Positions 24,309 to 32,181 of a DNA stretch of 64,000 nt are shown one piece after another; position 1 is the stretch's first letter; each line of letters starts with the position of its first letter. This DNA comes from Phormidesmis sp963789215 (lineage in GTDB: Bacteria; Cyanobacteriota; Cyanobacteriia; Phormidesmidales; Phormidesmidaceae): assembly GCA_963789215.1 (NCBI GenBank), contig CAWBJY010000004.1, positions 186,001 to 250,000 of the forward strand. The letters are read 5' to 3'. A program made the translations under genes and the position numbers. The notes below the pieces were generated by a model. It worked only from the letters and a program-made list of their open reading frames with translations. It had not been told where the DNA came from and did not search any database.

Positions 24309-25130
24309 ATGACTTCTCCCTCTCAGCCCGCGTCGGATGCGGCACCTCAGCTTACGGCGGCGCAGGCGATCGCGAATCTTCAGCAGACGGACGACCAGGG
24401 CGATCGCTACTATGCGGCCTGGTGGCTAGGGCGATTTGAGATTGATGAACCGGAGGCGATCGCGGCTTTATTGCTAGCGCTGCAAGATGAAGACAATCGC
24501 GATACGGATGGCGGCTACCCACTGCGGCGCAATGCTGCAAGAGCGTTGGGTAAGCTGAATGATTTGTCGGCTGTGCCTGCGCTGATAGACTGCTTGGCCT
24601 GTGACGATTATTATGTGCGAGAGGCGGCGGCCCAGTCTTTAGCGTCTTTGAATGCGACAGATGGCCTTTTGCCTTTGGTTGCTTTGCTTGATGGCGGCGT
24701 TGATGCTGCGGTAGAGGTGCCGGGCAAACCTCACTTGGTGCAGCCTTATAATGCGATTTTAGAAGCGCTAGGCGGTCTGGGAAATAGTGAGACGGTAGAG
24801 AACGTTGCGCCCTTTCTAGCCCATGAGGTGCCCCAGGTGAAGAATGCGGCGGCTAGGGCAATGTATCAGCTGACGGGAGCAGGACACTATACGCAGGCGT
24901 TGGTGGATACGCTGCGGTGCGATGATTTGCAGCTGCGGCGGTCGGCGCTGTTGGATTTGGGTGAGGTGGGGTATTTGCCAGCGGCAGGAGCGATCGCGCA
25001 GACGCTGGCGGAAAACAGCATTAAGCTGATTGCGATGAAGGGTTTGTTGGAAAAGCAGATTTCACGCTCTGGTAAGCTGCTCTCGGATGAGGCCTGTGAG
25101 GTGATGAATTTGATGGATTCTTTGCTGTGA
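24309..25130 (+). CDS. cpcE: Phycocyanobilin lyase subunit CpcE
   Basis: 273-aa HEAT-repeat protein that, as a heterodimer with CpcF, attaches phycocyanobilin to alpha-phycocyanin Cys-84. Typical features are DRYYAAWWLGRF, YPLRRNAARALGKLND, DDYYVREAAAQSLA and GKPHLVQPYNAILEALG. Length matches CpcE. It follows cpcBA and is followed by cpcF, so the operon is cpcBAEF. Confidence 0.95.
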   Translation: MTSPSQPASDAAPQLTAAQAIANLQQTDDQGDRYYAAWWLGRFEIDEPEAIAALLLALQDEDNRDTDGGYPLRRNAARALGKLNDLSAVPALIDCLACDDYYVREAAAQSLASLNATDGLLPLVALLDGGVDAAVEVPGKPHLVQPYNAILEALGGLGNSETVENVAPFLAHEVPQVKNAAARAMYQLTGAGHYTQALVDTLRCDDLQLRRSALLDLGEVGYLPAAGAIAQTLAENSIKLIAMKGLLEKQISRSGKLLSDEACEVMNLMDSLL

Positions 25131-25155
25131 GTTGTTGTTGGCAGTTTTTGGACGG

Positions 25156-25809
25156 ATGGTAGATTCTACGCTTTTGGAAACGAGACTTCAGGCGGTGGAA
25201 GCGGCTGACTCTTCGCAGGGGATGGTAGATGCGGTAGAGGCGCTAGCTGAGCTGCAAGATGAGGGCGCGACGGATATGCTCATTCGGGTGTTGGGATACA
25301 ACAATCCGGGGGCGGCAGTGGCGGCGGTAGAGGGTTTGATTCAGATTGGGACGTTTGCGGCTTCGGCGGTGCTAGCGCAAATTGACGGCTATAACTACGG
25401 CGCTAGAGCTTGGGCGCTGCGGGTGCTAGCGGGAATTGGCGATCCGCGTGGGCTGGATTTGGTGCGGGAGACGGCGGCTGAGGATTTTTCGCTGAGCGTA
25501 CGGCGAGCAGCCGCGCGTGGGTTAGGCGCAATTCAGTGGGAGAAGATGGCGGCCGACGAGCGGCGAGATGCGCAGATAAAGGCAAGAGATACTTTGCTGA
25601 AGGTGCTGAATGATCCGGAGTGGGTGGTGCGCTATGGGGCCATTGTCGGACTGCAAGGGGTAGCAGCGGCGGCGGTGAACGATGGCTTTGATGATTTGAT
25701 AGCGCCGGTTTTAGCAGGGTTAGAGACTCTTGCTAAGCAAGATGAGACGACGGCTGTGCGGGCTAGAGCGCAGTGGGCGTCAGTTCAAATTTCTGAATTG
25801 GTTGAGTAG
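25156..25809 (+). CDS. cpcF: Phycocyanobilin lyase subunit CpcF
   Basis: 217-aa HEAT-repeat protein, partner of CpcE in loading alpha-phycocyanin. Visible blocks are AADSSQGMVDAVEALAELQD, NNPGAAVAAVEGLIQIG, ARAWALRVLAGIGDPRGL, VRRAAARGLGAIQW and EWVVRYGAIVGLQ. The ATG at 25156, preceded by GGACGG, gives the usual CpcF length; a TTG at 25132 is in frame. It lies 25 nt after cpcE. The PanE-like gene starts 4 nt after its stop. Confidence 0.94.
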   Translation: MVDSTLLETRLQAVEAADSSQGMVDAVEALAELQDEGATDMLIRVLGYNNPGAAVAAVEGLIQIGTFAASAVLAQIDGYNYGARAWALRVLAGIGDPRGLDLVRETAAEDFSLSVRRAAARGLGAIQWEKMAADERRDAQIKARDTLLKVLNDPEWVVRYGAIVGLQGVAAAAVNDGFDDLIAPVLAGLETLAKQDETTAVRARAQWASVQISELVE

Positions 25810-25813
25810 CTAG

Positions 25814-26821
25814 ATGAGCCATTTGCGATACGCCGTTATTGGCACTGGTGCCATTGGAGGTTACTTTGGGGGGCGGCTGAGCCAGTCGGGCTGCGATGTT
25901 CACTTTTTGCTGCGCAGCGATTATGAACAGGTTCGGCGAAACGGGCTTGTGGTGGAGTCGGTGAATGGTGACTTTGAGCTGCCTGATGTAAATGCCTATA
26001 AACAGTCTGCTGATATGCCGCCGGTAGATGTTGTTTTGGTTGCGCTAAAGACAACTAGCAATGACAGACTAGCCGATTTGCTGCCGCCTTTGAAGCCTGA
26101 TGGAGTTGTTGTTTCTTTGCAGAATGGGTGGGGCGTAGAGGCAGCGATCGCCCAGCATCTAAAAGCGAAAAAAGGCATAGCGCCCGATATAATTGGTGGC
26201 CTTTGCTTTATTTATGCAAACAAGCCCGGCCCCGGTCGAATTCAGCATCTGGGCTATGGGCGGCTGTTGTTGGGTGCGCATAATGAGCAGGGCCAGCTGC
26301 ACGCTCTAACGCCAAGGCTGAAGGCGATCGCGGAGGACTTCTCTACAGCGGCGGTTGAGGTTGAGGCGATAGAAGATTTGCCGATGGCACGGTGGCGTAA
26401 GCTAGTTTGGAATGTGCCTTACAACAGTTTATCGGTAATTTTGGATGCAACGACCGGGGAGATGATGGCGGACGGCAAGGTGCGATCGCTCATTACAACG
26501 CTGATGGAAGAAGTGATAATGGTTGCGAATGCCTGGGGAAGCCACACTTCGCCTGAGATAGAGCGCTCTATTTCAAGGACATTTATTGAACAGATGCTGA
26601 GCCTTACTGCGACAGTTTCTTCCTATCGCACCAGTATGAAAATAGATTATGACGCGCAGAGGCCGTTGGAGATAGAGGCCATTTTGGGTGAGCCGCTTCG
26701 AGTAGCGAAAAGTCTGGGTGTGGCGGTGCCCGCAATGGAGACAATTTATCAACAGCTGGCTGATTGCCTACGACAAGCACCTCTACAAAGCGCGGCATCT
26801 GATAGAGAACTTTTTCGCTAA
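25814..26821 (+). CDS. 2-dehydropantoate 2-reductase-like protein with altered C-terminus
   Basis: 335-aa ApbA/PanE-family NADPH-dependent ketopantoate reductase-like protein. The N-terminal Rossmann motif is GTGAIGGYFGGRLSQSG. Family segments VVLVALKTTSND, SLQNGWGVEAAI and the C-terminal domain KLVWNVPYNSLS, with a conserved Lys/Asn pair, are present. The last 20 codons (from about 26763) overlap in another frame a piece of an IS5-type transposase, so the native C-terminal end appears replaced. Most of the fold is intact, so activity is possible. It starts 4 nt after cpcF, perhaps co-transcribed. A second PanE elsewhere cannot be excluded. Confidence 0.82.
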   Translation: MSHLRYAVIGTGAIGGYFGGRLSQSGCDVHFLLRSDYEQVRRNGLVVESVNGDFELPDVNAYKQSADMPPVDVVLVALKTTSNDRLADLLPPLKPDGVVVSLQNGWGVEAAIAQHLKAKKGIAPDIIGGLCFIYANKPGPGRIQHLGYGRLLLGAHNEQGQLHALTPRLKAIAEDFSTAAVEVEAIEDLPMARWRKLVWNVPYNSLSVILDATTGEMMADGKVRSLITTLMEEVIMVANAWGSHTSPEIERSISRTFIEQMLSLTATVSSYRTSMKIDYDAQRPLEIEAILGEPLRVAKSLGVAVPAMETIYQQLADCLRQAPLQSAASDRELFR

Positions 26822-26936
26822 GTTAAAGCAATACCGGGCGATTGCAACGCGCTACGATAAGACCGCTCGCAACGGTTGTGCCTCAAAAAAATGTGGGAAA
26901 ACCTGTAACATTCTTTACAACCCTCTTGGGTAAATA
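26763..26936 (+). pseudogene. IS5-type transposase C-terminal remnant
   Basis: In the frame containing YDKHLYKARHLIENFFAKLK followed by QYRAIATRYDKTARN, the DNA matches the C-terminal end of IS5-family DDE transposases (catalytic E in the IEnFF motif). Only this end survives. It begins inside the 3' end of the PanE-like gene and is followed by non-transposase sequence. No intact inverted repeats were seen. Confidence 0.8.
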
Positions 26937-27016
26937 CTTTCAGTCCAAATGACTGGGTAGCCAAAAACCTTGATGAGTAGGGAGCCCACGTTTCGCTGAT
27001 TCCCGCCCAACGCTTT

Positions 27017-28114
27017 TTAGCAGTGCTGGTCGTGCTTAATCCAAAAATCAAACAGGGGTAGAGAGGGTTGATATCCAAGCTGAGGCCCATAGATCAGACC
27101 CTTCTGCTCCAGGCTACTGAGCGCACCTTGCAGACTACCGCCCCGAGAAAGATAGTGCTTTTTTATGTAGGCGTTAGATTGAGGGCGCTCCGTCGGATCG
27201 AGAGAGAGACTTTCTAGCAGCTTTGCTTGAGTGGGCGGGAGTAGCAACAGTAGCGCTTCGAAAGTTACTTCGATATCTCTTACCAAAGCAAGCATACTGC
27301 TCTGGACATGGTGGGCATAAATCACTTCTGTGGCTGTTTGAGCTGAAACGGCACGGCACGCTAACTGAATACGCTGAGCCAAGGCGATCGCATCTTTAAT
27401 ATGGCCTTGCACGTAGCTCAAAAATATCTCTAAACTCTGACTGTCTGGATCAAAGCTGAGTCCTGCTGTGGCCATTCTATTCGCAATCCAAGGCTGCATG
27501 TCTCGATCGCTCAGCGGCCCCAAAAAGATGGCTGGCAGGCCCATAGTCTCCATCCAGGGTTCTAAGACAATAGCGACGATCGCATAGCTCACCTGGCTCT
27601 GCTGCTGAATCTCTTGTAGCAGGCGAGTTTCCCACTTCTGATGCCGATCCCAGGTACGAATGTGAGCGAGATTGTGAAAGACAATGACAATGCGACAAGC
27701 CAAGCATTCTGCTAAATGCTGGGGTAGGGACAAAAGATGCTCAAACAGAAGCCATTCTTTTCCGGGCGCTACTGACCAGACCGGACAATCTTGGCCGAAC
27801 AGAGATGGCTCCAGCGCTTGAGAATTCGCCAAGCTCCACTCAGAGATCTTAGCAAATTCATCTGGTTCACTGAAGGCACGATGAATACTATCCGCTAACA
27901 GTCGAACGAACTGCCTGGCACTACGGCAGCGCAAACAGTCAATTTCTATATGCCGAATGCTCAACTGGCTAGCGGCATCACGAATTAACGTTCGTCGTCC
28001 AATCCCCGGAACGCCAGTAACGACTAGATCGCTATCTTTTTCTAAAAGCGCAGAAACCCTTTTCAGCTCGGCTTTACGAAGATCGGTTGAGGGTAAATCA
28101 GAAGAATTAATCAT
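27017..28114 (-). CDS. Orphan P-loop ATPase (AAA/STAND-like)
   Basis: 365-aa cytoplasmic protein. The Walker A-like motif is VVTGVPGIGRRTLIRDAAS (about residues 31-50), with Arg-Arg in place of the usual Lys-Ser/Thr. A hydrophobic strand ending in His (CRIVIVFHNLAHIRTW) may be Walker B, without the usual Asp-Asp. The C-terminal half looks like a winged-helix segment (AKLLESLSLDPTERPQSNAYIKKHYLSRGG). It resembles AAA ATPases with an added DNA-binding-like domain. The lost P-loop lysine makes ATP hydrolysis doubtful. It lies between transposase remnants, which suggests acquired DNA. Function unknown. Confidence 0.7.
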   Translation of the reverse strand: MINSSDLPSTDLRKAELKRVSALLEKDSDLVVTGVPGIGRRTLIRDAASQLSIRHIEIDCLRCRSARQFVRLLADSIHRAFSEPDEFAKISEWSLANSQALEPSLFGQDCPVWSVAPGKEWLLFEHLLSLPQHLAECLACRIVIVFHNLAHIRTWDRHQKWETRLLQEIQQQSQVSYAIVAIVLEPWMETMGLPAIFLGPLSDRDMQPWIANRMATAGLSFDPDSQSLEIFLSYVQGHIKDAIALAQRIQLACRAVSAQTATEVIYAHHVQSSMLALVRDIEVTFEALLLLLPPTQAKLLESLSLDPTERPQSNAYIKKHYLSRGGSLQGALSSLEQKGLIYGPQLGYQPSLPLFDFWIKHDQHC

Positions 28115-28187
28115 TTAAAAGTGAATCTGCACTATTTTTTAGTGCTATAAGTATCTGTAGGGTTATGAATAGCATCTCGTAAAATCC

Positions 28188-28361
28188 ATAACTATTTGGA
28201 CGTTGACTGCTTTGGTTCTTGGGCTGGTTTTGTTAGCAGGGGGCGCAGAGGCTCTTGTTAAAAGCGCTTCTAAGCTAGCCGCTACGGTCAGTATCTCTCC
28301 GCTCGTGATTGGATTGACGGTGGTCGCATTTGGCACAAGTGCCCCTGAACTCTGGCGGTAA
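28188..28361 (+). pseudogene. Stub of a CaCA-family (YrbG-like) cation/Ca exchanger
   Basis: An open stretch translates to a typical exchanger alpha-1 region: GLVLLAGGAEALVKSASKLA, then SISPLVIGLTVVAFGTSAPEL, after which the match stops and a TAA follows. There is no start codon, and everything after the GTSAPE motif is missing. It is a deletion relic. Sequence 28362-28476 shows nothing recognisable. Confidence 0.8.
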
Positions 28362-28476
28362 GCTTGCAAGCAAGCCGATCAATTGATTCAAGTTAGTTTG
28401 CTTTACAGAAATTTTACTTTTAGTTTATCAATCATTGCATCTTATTAGGAAACACTTAGATCGAAAACTGGTTAGT

Positions 28477-29247
28477 ATGGACGCTCTTTCTGAAACTTTT
28501 GCTGAGACTTTAAATCGTCTTCGTGCCAATGCTGAATCCTACAATAAAACTTATATTGCTGGTGAACCTTATCCTCACGTAGTTATTGACAATTTGTTCG
28601 CGCCAGAAATGTTAGATCGCATTGTTAACGAATTCCCTTCATCGGGTAATCGAGATTGGATCTCCTATGACACCGAACACGAACTGAAAAGCACTTCTAG
28701 AGGGATAAATGGTTTATCCACTTTCACTCAGCTATTTTGCCTGTGGCTGAGTTCTTCGGAAGTCATTAACGAAATCAAAAAAATTACAGGTCTTGATAAT
28801 ATTTGCGCCGACCCTATGTATCACGGTGCAGGGTTACACGAAATGTATCGAGATGGTTGGCTAGAGATGCACTCTGACTACACCAAACATTACCATCTAC
28901 CCATGGTGCGTCGTCTCAACTTAATCACCTATCTCAACCGAGATTGGGCAGAAACTTGGGGAGGAGAATTAGCCTTGCAAGACTATAAAGATTCCAGTAA
29001 ACAAGCTAGTTACGCACCTCATTTTAATCGCACCATTATCTTTCCTACTACAGAACAAACATTACATGGTGTTCCTAGTCAATTATCTTGTCCTCCAGAT
29101 CGTAGCCGTAAGCTAATTTCGATCTATTACTGGACGCCTATTCCCATGCCTTTTTTGTTTAAAGTAGGAACTCCTCTAATTTGGGCATCAGATCGCAAGA
29201 AAGCAGTCAAACAGACTTTGAAAAAAGCTCAAACATTATTTCATTAA
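28477..29247 (+). CDS. 2OG-Fe(II) oxygenase-like protein
   Basis: 256-aa protein with the double-stranded beta-helix pattern of 2-oxoglutarate/Fe(II) oxygenases. The iron ligands are probably His-x-Asp in LEMHSDYTKHYH, the distal His in EQTLHGVP, and the 2OG-binding Arg in RSRKLISIYYW. The N-terminal PYPHVVIDNLFAPEMLDRIV is the usual opening of this family. The C-terminus is basic (KKAVKQTLKKAQTLFH). The ATG at 28477 is used; a TTG at 28435 is in frame. Codon use is visibly more A/T-rich than in neighbouring genes, suggesting transfer. The substrate is unknown; relatives often modify sugars or peptides. Confidence 0.82.
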   Translation: MDALSETFAETLNRLRANAESYNKTYIAGEPYPHVVIDNLFAPEMLDRIVNEFPSSGNRDWISYDTEHELKSTSRGINGLSTFTQLFCLWLSSSEVINEIKKITGLDNICADPMYHGAGLHEMYRDGWLEMHSDYTKHYHLPMVRRLNLITYLNRDWAETWGGELALQDYKDSSKQASYAPHFNRTIIFPTTEQTLHGVPSQLSCPPDRSRKLISIYYWTPIPMPFLFKVGTPLIWASDRKKAVKQTLKKAQTLFH

Positions 29248-29384
29248 GGCGTTGTTGAACCCATATGAAAAAAGCATTGTCATCTTAGTCAGCCCCTCAG
29301 TAGGGTTCGTTTTCGATTAGCAAGCATAGCTATTCGGCTTAGATGGCAGTGTGCTTTTAGCTGTTCTCTCTCTACCCGTAATTT

Positions 29385-31685
29385 TCAATTTTCTTGCTTT
29401 TCTTCGGGGCTTGAGGACTTTGTCTGATGTGCCGGAATGCGGATAAAGAATTCTGTTCCCTGTTCTGGATTTGAAAAATACTCTAGTTTTCCACAGTGCT
29501 TTTCAACAATTATTTTGTAGCTGATAGACATTCCCATACCTGTGCCCTTTCCGACAGGCTTAGTTGTAAAAAATGGATCAAATACCTGAGACTGGACGCT
29601 ATCAGGGATACCAGGGCCGTTATCTGCGATCGCAATTTCTATCCAGTCATGATCTATGACAGACGTTCGAATCGTAATTTGACTTGAGCGCCGTTTACCT
29701 TCCGCTGCATCTATACCTTCTAAAGCATCTAGCGCATTTGCCAGTACGTTCATCACCACCTGATTTAACTGTCTTGGATAACAATCCACCGCTGGTAATA
29801 CGCCGTAGTCGCGGATAATTTCAACTGTAGGCTTGTCGGCAGACGCCTTCAGACGGTGGTGCAAAATCATCAGCGTACTATCAATACCCTCATGAATATC
29901 GACCTGTTTAAGGTCGGCCTCGTCCATACGAGAAAAGTTTCGCAGCGATAGAACAATGTCGCGAATGCGATCCGTGCCAGTTTGCATAGAGGTGATTATT
30001 TTGTTCAAATCAGCCTTCAAAAACTCAGGCTCAATCTCTTCTATCTCTGCTTGTAGACTCGGTTCTGGATCGGGATAGTGCTGCTGGTAGAGCTGCACTA
30101 AACCCAATAGTTCTTGAGTGTGGTTACGAATATGAGGAAGGTTGCCGTGAATAAAATTCACTGGGTTGTTGATTTCATGGGCAACTCCCGCAACGAGCTG
30201 ACCCAGGCTAGACATTTTTTCACTTTGAATTAGCTGCGACTGTAGGCTTTTTACTTTCCGAAGCGTCTCCAGCAGTGCCTCAGTTTGCGCTCTGAGCGTT
30301 GCTTCAGATTCCTTTATCTGCTGCGCTCTAGCGTTTGCTTTTTGAGCATTGTCTTCGGACTGAGCGTATATATTGGCCTGCTGAATGGCAATGCCTAACT
30401 GAATCGCAAGCTGGTTGAGTAACTCACTCTCTCCGTCCTGCCAAATTCTAGGATGGCTACACTGGTGGACAATCAGCAATCCCCAAAGCTCCTGGTGCAC
30501 CATGATGGGTACCATCAGGTTCGCCTGCACTTGAAGTCTCTGTAAAAATGCGAGATGTTCTAGATCTAAATCGGCTTCTAAGACATTGTTGATCTTGCGA
30601 ATGCGGCCATTGCGATATTCTTCTAAATAGGCGGGTGGAAAGCAATCATCGGCAGCTTCGCCCAGCGTAGCAGGCCAACATTCAGAAGCATCTTCAATCC
30701 TGACGGTTCCTTGCCAATGCTGGTCAAACTGATAGATCAGTGCTCGATCTGTCGAAAATAACGGACGTATCTCATTTACTGCGGTTTGTAAGATAGTTGT
30801 AATATCTAAAGACTGTCTAATTTGAGTAGAGAGCTGGTTAAGGAGTTCTCGCTGCTGGGCTAACTCTCTAAACTTAGCCTCTGATATTTTTAGCTGGGCT
30901 TGACTCTCTTGCAACGCCCGAGTGTAGATCGATTGAGCAGAGAACCGCCGATCTAGCAGCGTGCTGGCCCAGGCGCTAATAAAGAGAACAAGTGTGCTGC
31001 CCACAACTGCGATCGCAATCGGGGTAGCATTGGTGGGCGGCTGTAGTTTTGCCATGCTAGCAATTCCTACGGCGGGTGCAAAGTGAGCAGCAGCCATGCC
31101 AGTGTAGTGCATGGTAGGAATCGCCGAACCCATGACAGCCGCCGCTAGCAGTCTTTTCCATAGCTGCTTTAGGCTATTCTCTTCTCTAAGCTGGAATGAG
31201 AGAAAAAGGCCAACAAAAGAAACTGCGATCGCAATTAACACAGACAGCGCAACTACTTGCGTGTCGTATTCAATGATGGCCGTTGAGTGCATGGCGGCCA
31301 TGCCAATGTAGTGCATGGCGGCGATACCGCCACCCATTAGCAAGCTGCCAACCGTTAGCTGAACAGGGCCAAACTTTTCACGGCTGACTAAAAACAGTGC
31401 TAGTCCAGAAACCCCTACGGCAGGCAGCACGGAAACGACGACAGTTTTAAAGTCATATTCAACGGCAAACGGTAACCGAAACGCCAGCATGCCAATAAAG
31501 TGCATTGACCAAATGCCTAAGCCCATTGCCATCGCACCGCAGGTTAGCCAGACGGCCTGTATTTTTCCTTTGGCAGCCGTTATCCGTCCGGCTAAATCTA
31601 ACGCCGTGTAAGACGCGAGCATCGCAATGAGGACAGAAAGGGAAACAAGCGGTATGTTATATCCTGAGAAGGTTTCGGTCGTCAT
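29385..31685 (-). CDS. MHYT-GAF sensor histidine kinase
   Basis: About 766-aa membrane-bound histidine kinase. The N-terminal part has seven hydrophobic segments with three MHYT motifs (MHFIGM, MHYIGM, MHYTGM), a proposed metal or gas sensor. A GAF domain follows (about 280-440, from TDRALIYQF to LWGLLIVHQCS), then a coiled linker. The dimerisation domain has the phospho-accepting His in GVAHEINNPVNF (about residue 500), and the ATPase domain has an N box (NVLANALDAL), G1 DNGPGIP and G2 GKGTGMGMS. The GAF resembles cyanobacteriochrome GAFs but has Glu where the bilin Cys would be. No response regulator gene is adjacent. Confidence 0.9.
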   Translation of the reverse strand: MTTETFSGYNIPLVSLSVLIAMLASYTALDLAGRITAAKGKIQAVWLTCGAMAMGLGIWSMHFIGMLAFRLPFAVEYDFKTVVVSVLPAVGVSGLALFLVSREKFGPVQLTVGSLLMGGGIAAMHYIGMAAMHSTAIIEYDTQVVALSVLIAIAVSFVGLFLSFQLREENSLKQLWKRLLAAAVMGSAIPTMHYTGMAAAHFAPAVGIASMAKLQPPTNATPIAIAVVGSTLVLFISAWASTLLDRRFSAQSIYTRALQESQAQLKISEAKFRELAQQRELLNQLSTQIRQSLDITTILQTAVNEIRPLFSTDRALIYQFDQHWQGTVRIEDASECWPATLGEAADDCFPPAYLEEYRNGRIRKINNVLEADLDLEHLAFLQRLQVQANLMVPIMVHQELWGLLIVHQCSHPRIWQDGESELLNQLAIQLGIAIQQANIYAQSEDNAQKANARAQQIKESEATLRAQTEALLETLRKVKSLQSQLIQSEKMSSLGQLVAGVAHEINNPVNFIHGNLPHIRNHTQELLGLVQLYQQHYPDPEPSLQAEIEEIEPEFLKADLNKIITSMQTGTDRIRDIVLSLRNFSRMDEADLKQVDIHEGIDSTLMILHHRLKASADKPTVEIIRDYGVLPAVDCYPRQLNQVVMNVLANALDALEGIDAAEGKRRSSQITIRTSVIDHDWIEIAIADNGPGIPDSVQSQVFDPFFTTKPVGKGTGMGMSISYKIIVEKHCGKLEYFSNPEQGTEFFIRIPAHQTKSSSPEEKQEN

Positions 31686-31755
31686 ATTCGTCAAATTTTA
31701 AAAATAGAAGCGAGAACACTACCGGCTTATGCCACATGAGAATATTTCCCCGCTA

Positions 31756-32122
31756 TCAAGGTAGATCTATATGATTTACTGATGGTGTAGCTGCTAATCT
31801 CCGTTTGATGCCCAGCATATTGAGCATGCAACTGCCTAGTCGCATCGCTTGGCATGGTTTAGAAAAGGCCGATTTTGGGTAACACAGGCAGCTCAAATTA
31901 GACTTATCGGTGATGATGGCTCTGGGGGCAAAGCCGGTTGCTTCAAGCAGTGTGCGAAAGAATTTATTCGCAGCCGTCTTGTGGCGACGGTGCTGCATTA
32001 GGATATCGAGCACCACACCATGTTGATCGACGGCTCGCCACAAACGGAAATGTATGATAAAGCCAGACGCAGTAGCTGATGATTTCGGCTGAGAAGCGAT
32101 GGCCATGGTAGGGGTTAGTCAT
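31756..32122 (-). pseudogene. IS6-family transposase remnant
   Basis: On the minus strand from 32122 one frame gives MTNPYHGHRFSAEIISY, the start of an IS6 transposase. A shifted frame then gives RLWRAVDQHGVVLDILMQ and KTAANKFFRTLLEATGFAPR, then AIITDK, the catalytic core region. The middle part is missing and the reading frame is broken, so it is inactive. No clear terminal inverted repeats were identified. Confidence 0.85.
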
Positions 32123-32181
32123 ACGCATAGCCTCTTAAAAGCCGTAGCTCACAGTCAAATCTAGCCAACTTAACAATACCC

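Noticed and set aside
26718..26933. Open frame containing IS5 transposase residues treated as a gene
   Set aside because: Only the C-terminal end of the transposase is present, preceded by out-of-frame PanE sequence, so it is a remnant.
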